From: Vulcanisaeta sp. JCM 16161
GTDB lineage: Archaea > Thermoproteota > Thermoprotei > Thermoproteales > Thermocladiaceae
Assembly (NCBI RefSeq): GCF_001316285.1
Contig: NZ_BBDO01000005.1
Span: 181,016 to 245,015 of the forward strand
Direction: 5' to 3'
DNA length: 64,000 nt
Of this stretch, positions 51,512 through 60,359 are shown one piece after another (the stretch's first letter is position 1; each line of letters starts with the position of its first letter). Under the pieces are notes generated by a model, which was not told where the DNA came from, searched no databases, and saw only the letters and a program-made list of their open reading frames with translations. Made by a program: the position numbers and the translations under genes.

Positions 51512-51898
51512 GTCGCAGACGATTACCTGGGCATCAACAACATCATTAATGCCCAACCTCCTCAGTATTTCCATGGTCCTATCCATGAAGTACCAGGCAA
51601 CGCACTCACCCGTGGCCCCCTCCGGTATGCAGGGAATCTCAATAACCTCGCCCAGCGATAATCCCTGGGCGCTCTCCATGCTTGACTTTACGTACTTACC
51701 ATCGAATGCATTAACAATGCCCTGAACCTCGCGCCTAACCCTATCAATATCCGCCACGAGCATCCTCCTACCCCTAACGCAGAGCCTTATCGTCACCTCA
51801 TAATTATGCCCATGAACACCACCATAGGCTTCGCTAAACCTAACCCTGTGAGCTCCAGAGAACATGAATTTCATGGATAGGCAGGTGGACTCAACCAC
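51476..51898 (-). CDS. queD: 6-pyruvoyltetrahydropterin synthase/QueD family
   Basis: About 140 residues. Zinc ligands are the His in GAHRVRF and the pair in VHGHNYEV; the C-terminal Glu region follows. In archaea it makes a precursor for archaeosine or pterin cofactors. GTG 51898 is the preferred start because a TATA-like CATTTTTATG lies 25-27 nt upstream; the open frame extends to 51937. It is divergent from the SUMT gene. Confidence 0.85.
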   Translation of the reverse strand: MVESTCLSMKFMFSGAHRVRFSEAYGGVHGHNYEVTIRLCVRGRRMLVADIDRVRREVQGIVNAFDGKYVKSSMESAQGLSLGEVIEIPCIPEGATGECVAWYFMDRTMEILRRLGINDVVDAQVIVCDSPINCFEAKSS

Positions 51899-51949
51899 GG
51901 ATGTCCGCAATAATACGCATAAAAATGCATTTCCCATAAATTAAGTGGG

Positions 51950-52674
51950 ATGGTTGGTAAGGTCATCATTGCCGGGGGAGGACCTGGCGATGAGGGGTTA
52001 CTGACGCTAAGGTGTATTGAGGCTCTTAGGAATGCCGATGTGGTGATTTACGACAGGTTAATACCCAGGTCAGCATTAAATTACACGCGTCAGGGGGCGC
52101 AGTTGATCTATGCAGGTAAGGAGCCGGGTAAGCACGCAATGGAGGAGGACGAAATAATAAGGGTGATGATAAGTGAGGCAGGTAGTGGGAAGACCGTGGT
52201 TAGGCTACATGGCGGTGACGCATTCCTATTTGGCAGAGGCTTTGAGGAGTGCATTGCCGTGCTGAACGCCGGCATACCCTGCGAGGTAATACCTGGCGTG
52301 ACCTCAGCCATAGCGGTGCCGGAGACATACCTAATACCGCCCGTACTACGTGGGGTCTCCAGCTCGGTGGCCATAGTGACCGGCATGGAGGACCTAGGAA
52401 GGGTAGGGCTTTCGTGAACTTCAGGGAATTGGCTAAATCCATTAACACAATCATAATACTAATGGGCGCATCGAGGATAGGCGAGATAGCGAGGGAATTA
52501 ATCGAGGGTGGTCTCGACCCAGGCACGTACGTGGCCATAATAACGAGGGCATACATGGAGGATAGTAAGGTCGTCATAACCACGGTGGGTAGGTTAGCCT
52601 CAGGCCAGGTAAGTGCCGAGAACCCCTCAGTAATAGTGGTTGGGGATGTAGTGCGTGAGGGTTTGAAGGCATGA
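51950..52674 (+). CDS. cobA: Uroporphyrinogen-III C-methyltransferase (SUMT), one frameshift
   Basis: Methylates uroporphyrinogen III twice to precorrin-2, the entry to sirohaem and cobalamin. Motifs are AGGGPGDEGLLTLRCIEAL, VIYDRL, RLHGGDAFLFGRG and PEIPGVTSA-like PGVTSAIAVP. About 242 residues. One base near 52405 joins the C-terminal third. Together with HemD, CbiB and CobQ in this window it supports corrinoid synthesis. Confidence 0.92.
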
Positions 52675-52732
52675 AGACTGCAGGGATAAATTTCGAAATT
52701 AACGTTTAATAAGGGGATTCCACGAATGAATC

Positions 52733-52792
52733 GGTGGTGATGAGGCACGAGCGTGGCAGATTACATGACGAACTTGCGCCCATGCTGACACA
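52733..52792 (+). ncRNA. Ambiguous element: C/D-like sRNA or 30-codon micro-ORF
   Basis: C box GTGATGA (52737-52743), D' variant CAGA, C' variant TGACGA (52766-52771), 13-nt guide and D CTGA (52785-52788), with TATA-like GTTTAATAAG 26-30 nt upstream. The same stretch opens with ATG at 52740 and can encode about 30 codons (ending KALLREVD after one added base) that stop 3 nt before the archaemetzincin gene. I cannot decide between the two. Confidence 0.3.
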
Positions 52793-52834
52793 GGTTAATA
52801 CATTAAAGCCCTGCTTAGGGAGGTTGATTAGGTC

Positions 52835-53352
52835 ATGAGGAGAATCCTAGTATTAACGGAGGTTGAGCTCCCAAGCGACTTCCCAAGACAGGTCGAGTAC
52901 TACCTAGGTGATTTAGTCCGGGTTGAGGTGAGGAGGACGGACTTTGAGGGATTAAAGTCGCAGTTCAGGGATTTCAGGAGGGGTCAGATAAGGGCCGACG
53001 CACTCCTTGATTACCTGGAGCCAGGGTCGGGGGTTACGAGGGATTCGATAAAATAGTACTTGTGATCGACGATGATGGCTACGTGGAGGGTCTAAACTTC
53101 GTATTTGGCGTTGCAAAGATAGGTGGCGCACTGGCCCTGGTATTTACGAAGAGACTACGCGGAGAACAATCACTCTATCATCTAAGAATACTTAAGGAGG
53201 TACTCCATGAGTTAGGTCACTCCTTCGGACTTGACCACTGCGCAGACCCAAGGTGTGTCATGTACTTCAGCAACACGATAGAAGACACAGATAGGAAAGG
53301 CCCAGGATTCTGCCAAAGATGCATGGTGAAACTGCACTCACTACTACACTAA
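52835..53352 (+). CDS. amzA: Archaemetzincin metalloprotease, one frameshift
   Basis: About 173 residues. Zinc site HELGHSFGLDHC, followed by the second zinc site with CVM and CQRC, exactly the archaemetzincin pattern. The 1-base break near 53052 restores VIDDDGYVEGLN. The family is cytoplasmic and its substrate is unknown. It lies directly upstream of the two-ATPase operon, although a separate promoter for that operon is likely. Confidence 0.9.
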
Positions 53353-53407
53353 CTTAACCTAGGTCAAACACCAATCTCGGCGCACCATTAATTCTACGAA
53401 TAATTTG

Positions 53408-53415
53408 CTAAAATA
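53408..53415 (+). promoter_or_regulatory. TATA box of the two-ATPase operon
   Basis: CTAAAATA is centred about 26 nt before the ATG at 53438 and would start a leaderless transcript of the whole operon to 57374. Confidence 0.45.
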
Positions 53416-53437
53416 GGGAGTAGGAGAACATTACTTC

Positions 53438-53605
53438 ATGGGTTTAAGGGGCTCAACGTGGATGTTACTATCAAACATTAATAAAAATAATAAGAACAGT
53501 AGGAGGAATACCGCGATTATTAGCGTAAGATCATTAAGGCGAAACGCTGAAGAGGTGGCTATTGATGTCGAGCTTGAACTCGAGCTTACTGAAGATAAGC
53601 AATAA
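53438..53605 (+). CDS. Small hypothetical protein, 55 aa, first gene of the two-ATPase operon
   Basis: A short frame with a basic N-terminal half (SRRNTAIISVRSLRR) and an acidic tail. A TATA box lies 26 nt upstream. Its end overlaps the start of the first ATPase by 44 nt. It has no membrane helix and no known family; it could be a leader peptide or a small partner protein. Confidence 0.4.
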   Translation: MGLRGSTWMLLSNINKNNKNSRRNTAIISVRSLRRNAEEVAIDVELELELTEDKQ

Positions 53606-55281
53606 ACTAATCATCGGCTTACGCATCAAGAAGGAAGTAAATGCCTGGGATTTAGTACAGGTGCTTGATGGGCTGAGGATTACCGTGATAAGGGATGAGG
53701 TTGGCATAGTAATACTACACACACCAAACCACATACCACTATTCACTAATATACATAGGAGTAGGATAAAGCAACTACTTAATAAATGGATCGATTACGT
53801 AGAGCCATTACCGTCAGGCGTGACATTAAATATAATCGACAGCGCGTCAACGAACTTCTCAGAGGTTAGGGGTAAGGCAATACCGGAGGTTCAGGATTCC
53901 ACGCCGATCATAATGACCATGTGTTGGTTGGGTAATGGCCAGGTGAGATACTCATTATTTCTAAGGGGAAGTACCCATGGCAAAATTGACACTCTTTCAT
54001 GCAGTAGTAAGGCACCTCTACCGCAGTTAAGGGACAACATCGACCTAACCCTCAAGCCCTCACCGAGGCCAGGGCATATGTTCATGAGCAAGTACTACCC
54101 AATAGACGTAAACCTCACGAAGCATTTAATAGTGCTTGGTGCCACGGGCTCGGGCAAGACCACGCTCGTGAAATCGTTAATAAACGACTCCCTTCAGAGA
54201 GACATGTTTAATAAGATCGTGGTCTTCGACCCAACAGGCGAGTACGCACTATACCTAACGGGGCGCGGATACATCGCAGTACCTGGCATAGACATTGCCG
54301 TTAACCCACTAACACTGCCGAGCACAGAGCCAGCGAAATACTCTCAACAGCCATTCAGGCAGCTGCATACCTATATGGTGAGAATAACGATACGGGCTTT
54401 TCCTTCATACAGCTTGAGGTCCTTGAGAAGGCCCTCGAGAGACTTGGCGATAGGAACACGCTGAGGGATCTCTACGTGGTATTGAATGACCTTGAGCAGG
54501 AGCTTAGAAGGAATGATTACCTAAATGCCATTTCCGCCGTCAGGCGTAGGTTGAGGAAGGTCATGATAGCGGCATTAATGAGGAATGCGTTAAGTGCGAG
54601 TGCTGTTCGGTCCAGGTTATTGGTAATAAATATGGCGCCGCTCTATTTCGTGTCGCAGGTCGCTGCCGTGGTATTCACGTTAACGTTCCTTGAGGTGCTC
54701 AGCGGCATGCTTAGGAAGTCCCTAATTGTCATTGATGAGGCCCATAGAATACTCAATAAGTACGTGGTTGGTGAGTCAATTATTGAGAGGTTGATTAGGG
54801 AGGGTAGGCATGATGGGACGACCCTCATACTCGTGACGCAGGACCCCCTCGATATCAAGAGGAATGTGCTCGACGTAGTTGGCCATTACGCCGTCTTTAA
54901 ACTTAATGGCAAGTCCGCGGTTGAGGCGGCGGACCTATTGGGTATTGATAGGGATGCCATCGTTAGATTGAGGCCTCTCGAGTTTTATTACCACAGCGAC
55001 GATAGCACCGTTAAGGCATACATAATGGGCAATCTTGGCGGTGATTACTTAGTAGCCTCGGACATGATCTATGGGAAGTTGCTCGAGAGAATTAATGATG
55101 AGGATTACGTTAATGCCATGATTAGGAGGTTTGGGCGTTCATTAAGCCAGTACTGATTCCCCAGGTCATTGAGTTGGGCAGGAGGTTGGGTTATGACGTT
55201 AGGTCAATCATTCAATTGGCGGCTAAGAGGGATCCTGAGTACTTTAGGTTGCTTTCCAAGGTGATTATTGGTGAGGAGTAG
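53562..55281 (+). CDS. HerA/FtsK-like DNA-pumping ATPase (DUF87), two frameshifts
   Basis: About 573 residues. An N-terminal domain of about 170 residues precedes a HerA-type ATPase: Walker A GATGSGKTT (192-200), FDPTGEYALY, Walker B LIVIDEAHRIL and the sensor stretch TLILVTQDP. Breaks near 54345 (an A run) and 55135 (a G run) each need one base, giving the tail IPQVIELGRRLGYDV. HerA-type hexamers translocate DNA or substrates. The usual Mre11-Rad50-NurA neighbours are absent, so a secretion or DNA-transfer role is more likely than repair. Confidence 0.8.
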
Positions 55282-55564
55282 GTTAATAGTCGCCGTCATT
55301 GTCGCGGCAATCGTATACTTCATTGATCATAGGGCTTACCTAATCATTATTAACACATTAATACCCCTCATCCTGGTTAGGGACCTAATTGGGCTTAGGG
55401 AACAGGTTAGGTTATTTATCAATGATGGTGACCCTGCTGAATCAGTGAGGATTAACCTGGCCGGGGTTATGGTGAATGGTAGGGAGTTGGTGGGTCTCAG
55501 GGTCTTGGGCGTTGCCTATGCATTTGATTCCGCGTTTGAGGAGGCGTTGGCTAGGCTCGTGTGA
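55271..55564 (+). CDS. Small membrane protein with an N-terminal helical hairpin
   Basis: About 97 residues. Two membrane segments at the start (LIVAVIVAAIVYFI and LIIINTLIPLILV) precede a soluble tail of about 60 residues. The GTG at 55271 overlaps the end of the first ATPase gene. The next gene starts in its stop codon. No family was recognised. Confidence 0.55.
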   Translation: MRSRLIVAVIVAAIVYFIDHRAYLIIINTLIPLILVRDLIGLREQVRLFINDGDPAESVRINLAGVMVNGRELVGLRVLGVAYAFDSAFEEALARLV

Positions 55565-55878
55565 TGATTCGCTTATTTTCTAAGTATAGGGTTATTGTTT
55601 TGTTAACGGGTGATGACTATGTCATTGGTGTTGATAGGGGTGTTTATCGGGAGTTGGTTACTGAGTTTGAGCGATTGAATGTTAAGGTCGTCAGAATTAA
55701 TGGATTTGAGTTGGCCAATGCACTGAGGATGAGGGTTAAGCGCAGGTCATTAATTAGGCTTCCACTCCTCCTTATACCCATTCCACTCCTCATCATGGCT
55801 TCAGCTACGCATTCCTCGTATTTCCCATACTATACATTGTTTATTCTATTGGTGACTTCTCAAGGAGGAGGTTCGTGA
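55564..55878 (+). CDS. Small membrane protein with a C-terminal helical hairpin
   Basis: About 104 residues. A soluble domain (YRVIVLLTGDDYVIGVDRG) leads to two C-terminal membrane segments (LIRLPLLLIPIPLLIMAS and FPYYTLFILLV). The ATG overlaps the upstream stop as TGATG. The mirrored layout with the preceding gene suggests a membrane pair. A fusion split by a lost base is possible, since the frame steps by -1. Confidence 0.55.
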   Translation: MIRLFSKYRVIVLLTGDDYVIGVDRGVYRELVTEFERLNVKVVRINGFELANALRMRVKRRSLIRLPLLLIPIPLLIMASATHSSYFPYYTLFILLVTSQGGGS

Positions 55879-57374
55879 TTAATATGGGGTTTAATAATGA
55901 GGTTGTTCGTGATCTGAGGGCTACAATGGCCATGGATAATACGATGATTAAGGCCGAGGCATTGAGTCTTAGGGGTAGGATTCACCGTGCGCGCGCAAGC
56001 GTCTTATTCGTGGTATCGAGCAATGATGAGTTGAGGGACTGGATTAAGAGCACCGCCAGTAGGGCTTATGGTAAATTCCTAATGCTTAGGCATGTTAAGT
56101 ACTTCCTTAGTTATAAGGATCTTGAGGTTACATTAAGAAGGATCCAACAGGGTGAGGATGTTTATTCACTCTACCTGGCAAGTACTAACCGTTTTGACTC
56201 CTCATTTAAGTGGAGGTGGATGCCATCAATACCAATATCGAAAATCCTAGGTAATAACTATGGCTATACATGGTCCATGGAACTAAACCTAGTAACACTA
56301 ACGCCATTTTCATTCCAATTAATCAATGAGAGACGCGGCCTCGCTGTAATAGGTAGGGACGTTAATGATAGAGAGATTTCTTGGTCATTCATTGGTTCAA
56401 GCCCCCACGTACTGATAATAGGCCCAACGGGCGCGGGTAAGACAACGCTAGCCATGGGTATTGCCTACCAGGTTAAGCGTAGATTAGGGAATAAAGTCAA
56501 GCTAGTGATAATCGATCCCCACGGCCATACGGAGGTCCTAGGCAAATTAATTAATGTTAGGGTTGTCGATTTAAACAAAAGCAGGATCTTAACAAGCGAT
56601 TCCTCAGTATTAATTGAGTCAATACGATTATCAAACCCCCTACTCTCATTAGGTATTGAGGGTGCATTACTACGTATGGCGGGCATTGGCGGTAATGGTA
56701 TTTCAAGCATCGATGAATTAATGAGGAGGCTCAGGGAGTTATCGAGCGATTTAATACTGAGGGAGGCGTATTACAACCTTTATAATGCGCTTGCACCAAT
56801 TATTAATTATTACGATGGCTTAAGTGGTAATGCCCTGCTTAATGTGCGTGACTTACTAAATGATGATGTGATCTTCGTAATGAGGTCTATGATGAACAAT
56901 GAATTGCTTAGGTACTTGGCATTACTCATACTCCTTTCCATAAGTAAGAAGGCTATTTCTGAATGCCCTAACCCACCGTGTCCATTAAGGTACTTAGTAA
57001 TTATTGATGAGGCCCATAACATACTTGCATTACCACGTGAGTATGCAGTGCTTGGTGTTGACGATCCTGTTGAGAGGATGTTTAGGGAGTTGAGGAAGTT
57101 TGGTGTGGCGTTATTCATGTTAATGCAACCACCACTCGACATTATTAATGAGGGCGTATTAGGAAATGTTGGCACCACGGTTATCCTATCAGGGAACTCA
57201 CAGTACGTGTCTCACGTGGTATCGAGCATAAGCGGTATTGATAGTGATGATGCAGCATGGCTACTGAGTGGTCGGTTCAGGGCTTTGGTGATGCGTCAGG
57301 GAGAGCCTAAGCCGATTAAGTTGTCCTGGCTTTACGCTCCCAAGGAGTTAATAATGGAAAAAGTGAGTGAATGA
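55875..57374 (+). CDS. VirB4/CedB-like ATPase
   Basis: 499 residues, intact. A 170-residue N-terminal domain is followed by the ATPase: Walker A GPTGAGKTT (183-191), IDPHGHT, Walker B YLVIIDEAHNIL (374-382) and LFMLMQPPLDI. The long N-terminal part and IDEAH motif resemble VirB4 and the CedB ATPase of the crenarchaeal DNA-import system. A strong Shine-Dalgarno AGGAGG lies 7 nt before the GTG, which overlaps the upstream stop. It is the last gene of the operon. Confidence 0.8.
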   Translation: MINMGFNNEVVRDLRATMAMDNTMIKAEALSLRGRIHRARASVLFVVSSNDELRDWIKSTASRAYGKFLMLRHVKYFLSYKDLEVTLRRIQQGEDVYSLYLASTNRFDSSFKWRWMPSIPISKILGNNYGYTWSMELNLVTLTPFSFQLINERRGLAVIGRDVNDREISWSFIGSSPHVLIIGPTGAGKTTLAMGIAYQVKRRLGNKVKLVIIDPHGHTEVLGKLINVRVVDLNKSRILTSDSSVLIESIRLSNPLLSLGIEGALLRMAGIGGNGISSIDELMRRLRELSSDLILREAYYNLYNALAPIINYYDGLSGNALLNVRDLLNDDVIFVMRSMMNNELLRYLALLILLSISKKAISECPNPPCPLRYLVIIDEAHNILALPREYAVLGVDDPVERMFRELRKFGVALFMLMQPPLDIINEGVLGNVGTTVILSGNSQYVSHVVSSISGIDSDDAAWLLSGRFRALVMRQGEPKPIKLSWLYAPKELIMEKVSE

Positions 57375-57404
57375 TTTTGAGGAGGGAGACCTATTAAGTA
57401 GTAT

Positions 57405-57848
57405 TCAACTCACGTTCTCACCGCCACTCCCATTACTATTGATACTCTTGTCAGTGTAGTATGACCGGTCGGATACGAAGACCTCAACCCTCTTTGCATT
57501 TAGGTTCTTGGCTATATATTCGAAGGCTGCCATTGGGTTTGTATGGCTGCCGCAGGTGTATACGTCGACGGTGGCGTACTCATGCTCGGGCCAGGTATGG
57601 ATTGATATGTGGCTTTCAGCGACTATGGCGACCACGGATATTCCACCATTAACCCCAAACTTGTAGTAGAATGTTGATACGACAAGTGCGCCGGCGATAT
57701 CAGCTGCTTCCTTAACTATTTTTAGTAGATACATCTCATCCTTGAGTAATTCCCTATTGCAGCCATATAGGTTTCCATACACGTGTACTCCATACACTAA
57801 TGCACTCCTTTCCCTGCCCCCCATTTCTACTAGGGTTTGGGTCGTCAT
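57405..57848 (-). CDS. speH: S-adenosylmethionine decarboxylase proenzyme (or arginine decarboxylase paralogue)
   Basis: 147 residues. The self-cleavage site is Glu78-Ser79 in AESHISIHTWPEH, where Ser79 becomes the pyruvoyl group. In crenarchaea, closely related proteins act either on AdoMet or on arginine, so the substrate is not fixed by sequence. The ATG at 57848 has a GGGGAAG ribosome-binding-like stretch; TTTATATA about 50 nt upstream implies a short leader. Convergent with the ATPase operon. Confidence 0.85.
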   Translation of the reverse strand: MTTQTLVEMGGRERSALVYGVHVYGNLYGCNRELLKDEMYLLKIVKEAADIAGALVVSTFYYKFGVNGGISVVAIVAESHISIHTWPEHEYATVDVYTCGSHTNPMAAFEYIAKNLNAKRVEVFVSDRSYYTDKSINSNGSGGENVS

Positions 57849-57973
57849 CTTCCCCAATATTGAACGTTTTTTTGAGTAATGCGTACCCAACCCCTATATA
57901 AACATATCCCCCTAAAATCAACGGTATTACCCTTAAAATAGTGGGATTTACGGTCCAGGTCGTTGGGGATAAG

Positions 57974-57981
57974 TATTAAAT
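57974..57981 (+). promoter_or_regulatory. TATA box of hxlB
   Basis: TATTAAAT is centred about 29 nt before the ATG at 58007. Confidence 0.5.
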
Positions 57982-58006
57982 ACTTCAAGTGTAATTTCTC
58001 TGTTGA

Positions 58007-58618
58007 ATGGAAGGACTAGATTATTTTAAGAGTGCGTATGTAGAGATTGGAAATTTTATTTTAAATGCCCTCAACATCATTAATATGAAGGAGATAGAGT
58101 CATTTGTGGATGTGCTGATTAATGTTTATGAGAATGATAAGAAGGTGCTTGTTGTTGGTGCTGGCAGGTCAGGACTCGTGGGAAGGGCGTTCGCGATGAG
58201 GTTGATGCATCTTGGCTTTAGGTCTACGTGCTTGGCGAAACAATAACGCCTAGTGTTGGTGAGGGTGACCTTGTGGTTGCAATTTCTGGTAGTGGTACTA
58301 CGACCATGGTTGTGGCGGCGGCTGAGGCGGCTAAGAAGATGAGGCTAGGGTTGTTGCGATAACGAGTTATAGGGACTCGCCGCTGGCTAATTACGCAGAC
58401 CTGGTGGTCCAGGTGCCGGGTAGGACTAAGGTGGCTAAGATGGATGATTACTTCGCCAGGCAGATACTTGGCCTTCATGAGCCGTTGGCGCCATTAGGAA
58501 CGCTCTTTGAGGACACAACGATGGTGCTCCTCGACGCAATAATTGCGGAGTTAATGCATAGCTTAGGAAGACGGAGGATGAGATAAGGAGTAGGCATGCA
58601 AATATTGAGGTGCCCTAG
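58007..58618 (+). CDS. hxlB: 6-phospho-3-hexuloisomerase (SIS domain), three frameshifts
   Basis: About 204 residues. SIS-domain motifs are [29 protein letters not shown] and [10 protein letters not shown]; the C-terminus RHANIE is diagnostic of HxlB. In archaea it works in the reversed ribulose monophosphate pathway that makes pentose phosphates. Breaks near 58230, 58345 and 58565 each lack one base. The gene ends 2 nt before the convergent KH gene. Confidence 0.85.
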
Positions 58619-58620
58619 TC

Positions 58621-59013
58621 TCACTCCTCACTTTCCATTGCCCTGATACCCACGTTTATGAGGCGCTTAAATACCCTATCGATAAGCCTAACGTAGATGC
58701 CCTTCTGCCCAACGAATGCGCCGAAGGCGTTCTTCTTAACCGTGACCATGAGCTCGGGACCTGCGAAGTCAACATCGACTATGTGCTTGCCAATCCAACC
58801 CACCGGGTGCAGTGCCCTAATCCACTCCTTAAAGTTCAGGTTCATCTCCACAGTCCTAACCCTCAGGTTGCTCTCGCCCTCAATAGCCTTAATCCTCTCA
58901 CCACCCTTACCAACCACCCTGCCAAGGTGACCCTCCTTAGCGATTATTAATGCATCGGGCACATTCTCACTCTTTATGCCGAGGTTCTCCTTTTCCTGCT
59001 TAAACTCAATCAC
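58621..59013 (-). CDS. KH-domain RNA-binding protein (NusA-like)
   Basis: 130 residues with two KH motifs, GRVVGKGGERIKAIE and GAFVGQKGIYVRLID. The start overlaps the PhoH gene by 4 nt (ATGA), so the two are co-translated. Archaeal NusA-like proteins keep only the KH domains and act in transcription or RNA handling. Confidence 0.85.
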   Translation of the reverse strand: MIEFKQEKENLGIKSENVPDALIIAKEGHLGRVVGKGGERIKAIEGESNLRVRTVEMNLNFKEWIRALHPVGWIGKHIVDVDFAGPELMVTVKKNAFGAFVGQKGIYVRLIDRVFKRLINVGIRAMESEE

Positions 59014-59744
59014 GGTAACAACATCGGCGTCGGGAGCATGAACCTTATAAGGTCGAGTATCTGCCTCTCCGTATTACTCAATTCCCTCTTCCTCATCCTT
59101 AACTCAAAGGAGACCTTGACGCCTCTCTTGGCGCCAGGCCTAACGATATCCTTAAGTCCTAGGTCAACGACCACGGCATTCTCCTCATTAAGCAGGACCT
59201 CCCTAAGTAGTGTCGCTCCATCCTTCTCAACATTGAGTGGTCTCTGAAGCACTGGGTCACCAGCAATTATTAATCGTGAATTCCTACCAATCCTCATGAG
59301 TATCTCAGCCGCGTTCTCGGGCTGTGTGCTCTGGGCATCGTCTAGGAATATTAATGAATCATCGAAAGTCCTACCCCTTAGGTATGACACGTCGGTAACC
59401 ATTACCTTACCCTCCTGAAGAAGCTTCGTTATTTCCTCCCTATCCATCAAACCCTCGAGTATATCCTCAAGATATGCGGAGGCAACCTTATAGTACAGGT
59501 CACCAAGTTCCTCGGGTGTTAATGACCTGCCCGTGCTCACGTCAACCACGGGCCTGGCAATTATGAATCGCTTATAGGTCCCGGCTAGTACTGAGGATAT
59601 ACCGTACACGCACGATATTAGGCTCTTGCCAGTACCCGTTGGTCCAAAAACACCCACTATCTCGTTTCTTGAATCCTTAAGTGCGTTCAGGAACCTCTCC
59701 TGTCCAATGCTCATTGGCTTAATCTTATCTAGTAATGACGACAT
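59010..59744 (-). CDS. PhoH-like ATPase
   Basis: 244 residues, intact. Walker A GPTGTGKS (34-41) and Walker B LIFLDDAQ; IIAGDPVLQ marks the PhoH family. PhoH proteins are ATPases linked to RNA metabolism. The fusion-like operon with a KH protein suggests an RNA helicase-type unit: one protein binds RNA, the other hydrolyses ATP. Confidence 0.88.
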   Translation of the reverse strand: MSSLLDKIKPMSIGQERFLNALKDSRNEIVGVFGPTGTGKSLISCVYGISSVLAGTYKRFIIARPVVDVSTGRSLTPEELGDLYYKVASAYLEDILEGLMDREEITKLLQEGKVMVTDVSYLRGRTFDDSLIFLDDAQSTQPENAAEILMRIGRNSRLIIAGDPVLQRPLNVEKDGATLLREVLLNEENAVVVDLGLKDIVRPGAKRGVKVSFELRMRKRELSNTERQILDLIRFMLPTPMLLP

Positions 59745-59787
59745 CGACTCATGAGTAATTAATGGGTTTTTAAATCCTTACTTGTGA

Positions 59788-60320
59788 CTAGCCAAACGTT
59801 GTCTTCACTGGCGTAACCCTCTCACGGCAAACCTCCCTAGCGAGCTTGACAGGGTCATCAAAGTACCTAATCCTAATGACCTCCTATCATCAACATACTC
59901 CGGAAATGCCTTAGGCAGGGCATCACTACTTAGGTTTGTCCCAACCAGTACATATGCAGGCTTACCCATTGCGTAGGCTAGGAGAACCTCGATTATGGTC
60001 CCAGCGCCACCACCTAACGCGATAAGAACATCACTGGACCTAACCATTATGACAGACCTACACCTAAACTCACACCCGCTATCAATCCTAATAACACCAC
60101 TCGGCAGCTCAACATCATGTCTCTCCAGGGGGAGTATGACGGCGATTCTGAAGCCGAGCTTCAACGCATCATCAATTATAGTCTTCATGAACCCCCAATA
60201 ACCACCAAGTAATAGCGTGGCTGTTGGGCATTGGACATGGAGCTCCTTAAGGAACTCCCTAGCCATCGTCTCGGTCCTGGGGTCCACAGGACTTGAATGG
60301 GCGGCTATGGCAATCTGCAT
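59788..60320 (-). CDS. LOG/TIGR00725-like Rossmann protein, one frameshift
   Basis: About 178 residues. The pattern IALGGGAGTIIEVLLAYAMGKPAYVLVG matches the GGGxGT phosphate-binding motif of the TIGR00725/LOG (cytokinin phosphoribohydrolase-like) families. One base near 59887 restores the C-terminus (EVIRIRYFDDPVKLAREV). It is probably a nucleotide-processing enzyme of unknown substrate. Confidence 0.75.
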
Positions 60321-60359
60321 TGCTACTACGCTGAACTAGGTGCTTATAATGCTTAATCC

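Noticed and set aside
53562..55281. Calling the first ATPase the HerA partner of NurA
   Set aside because: nurA is 44 kb away on the other strand and no Mre11 or Rad50 gene is adjacent; the operon has membrane proteins instead.
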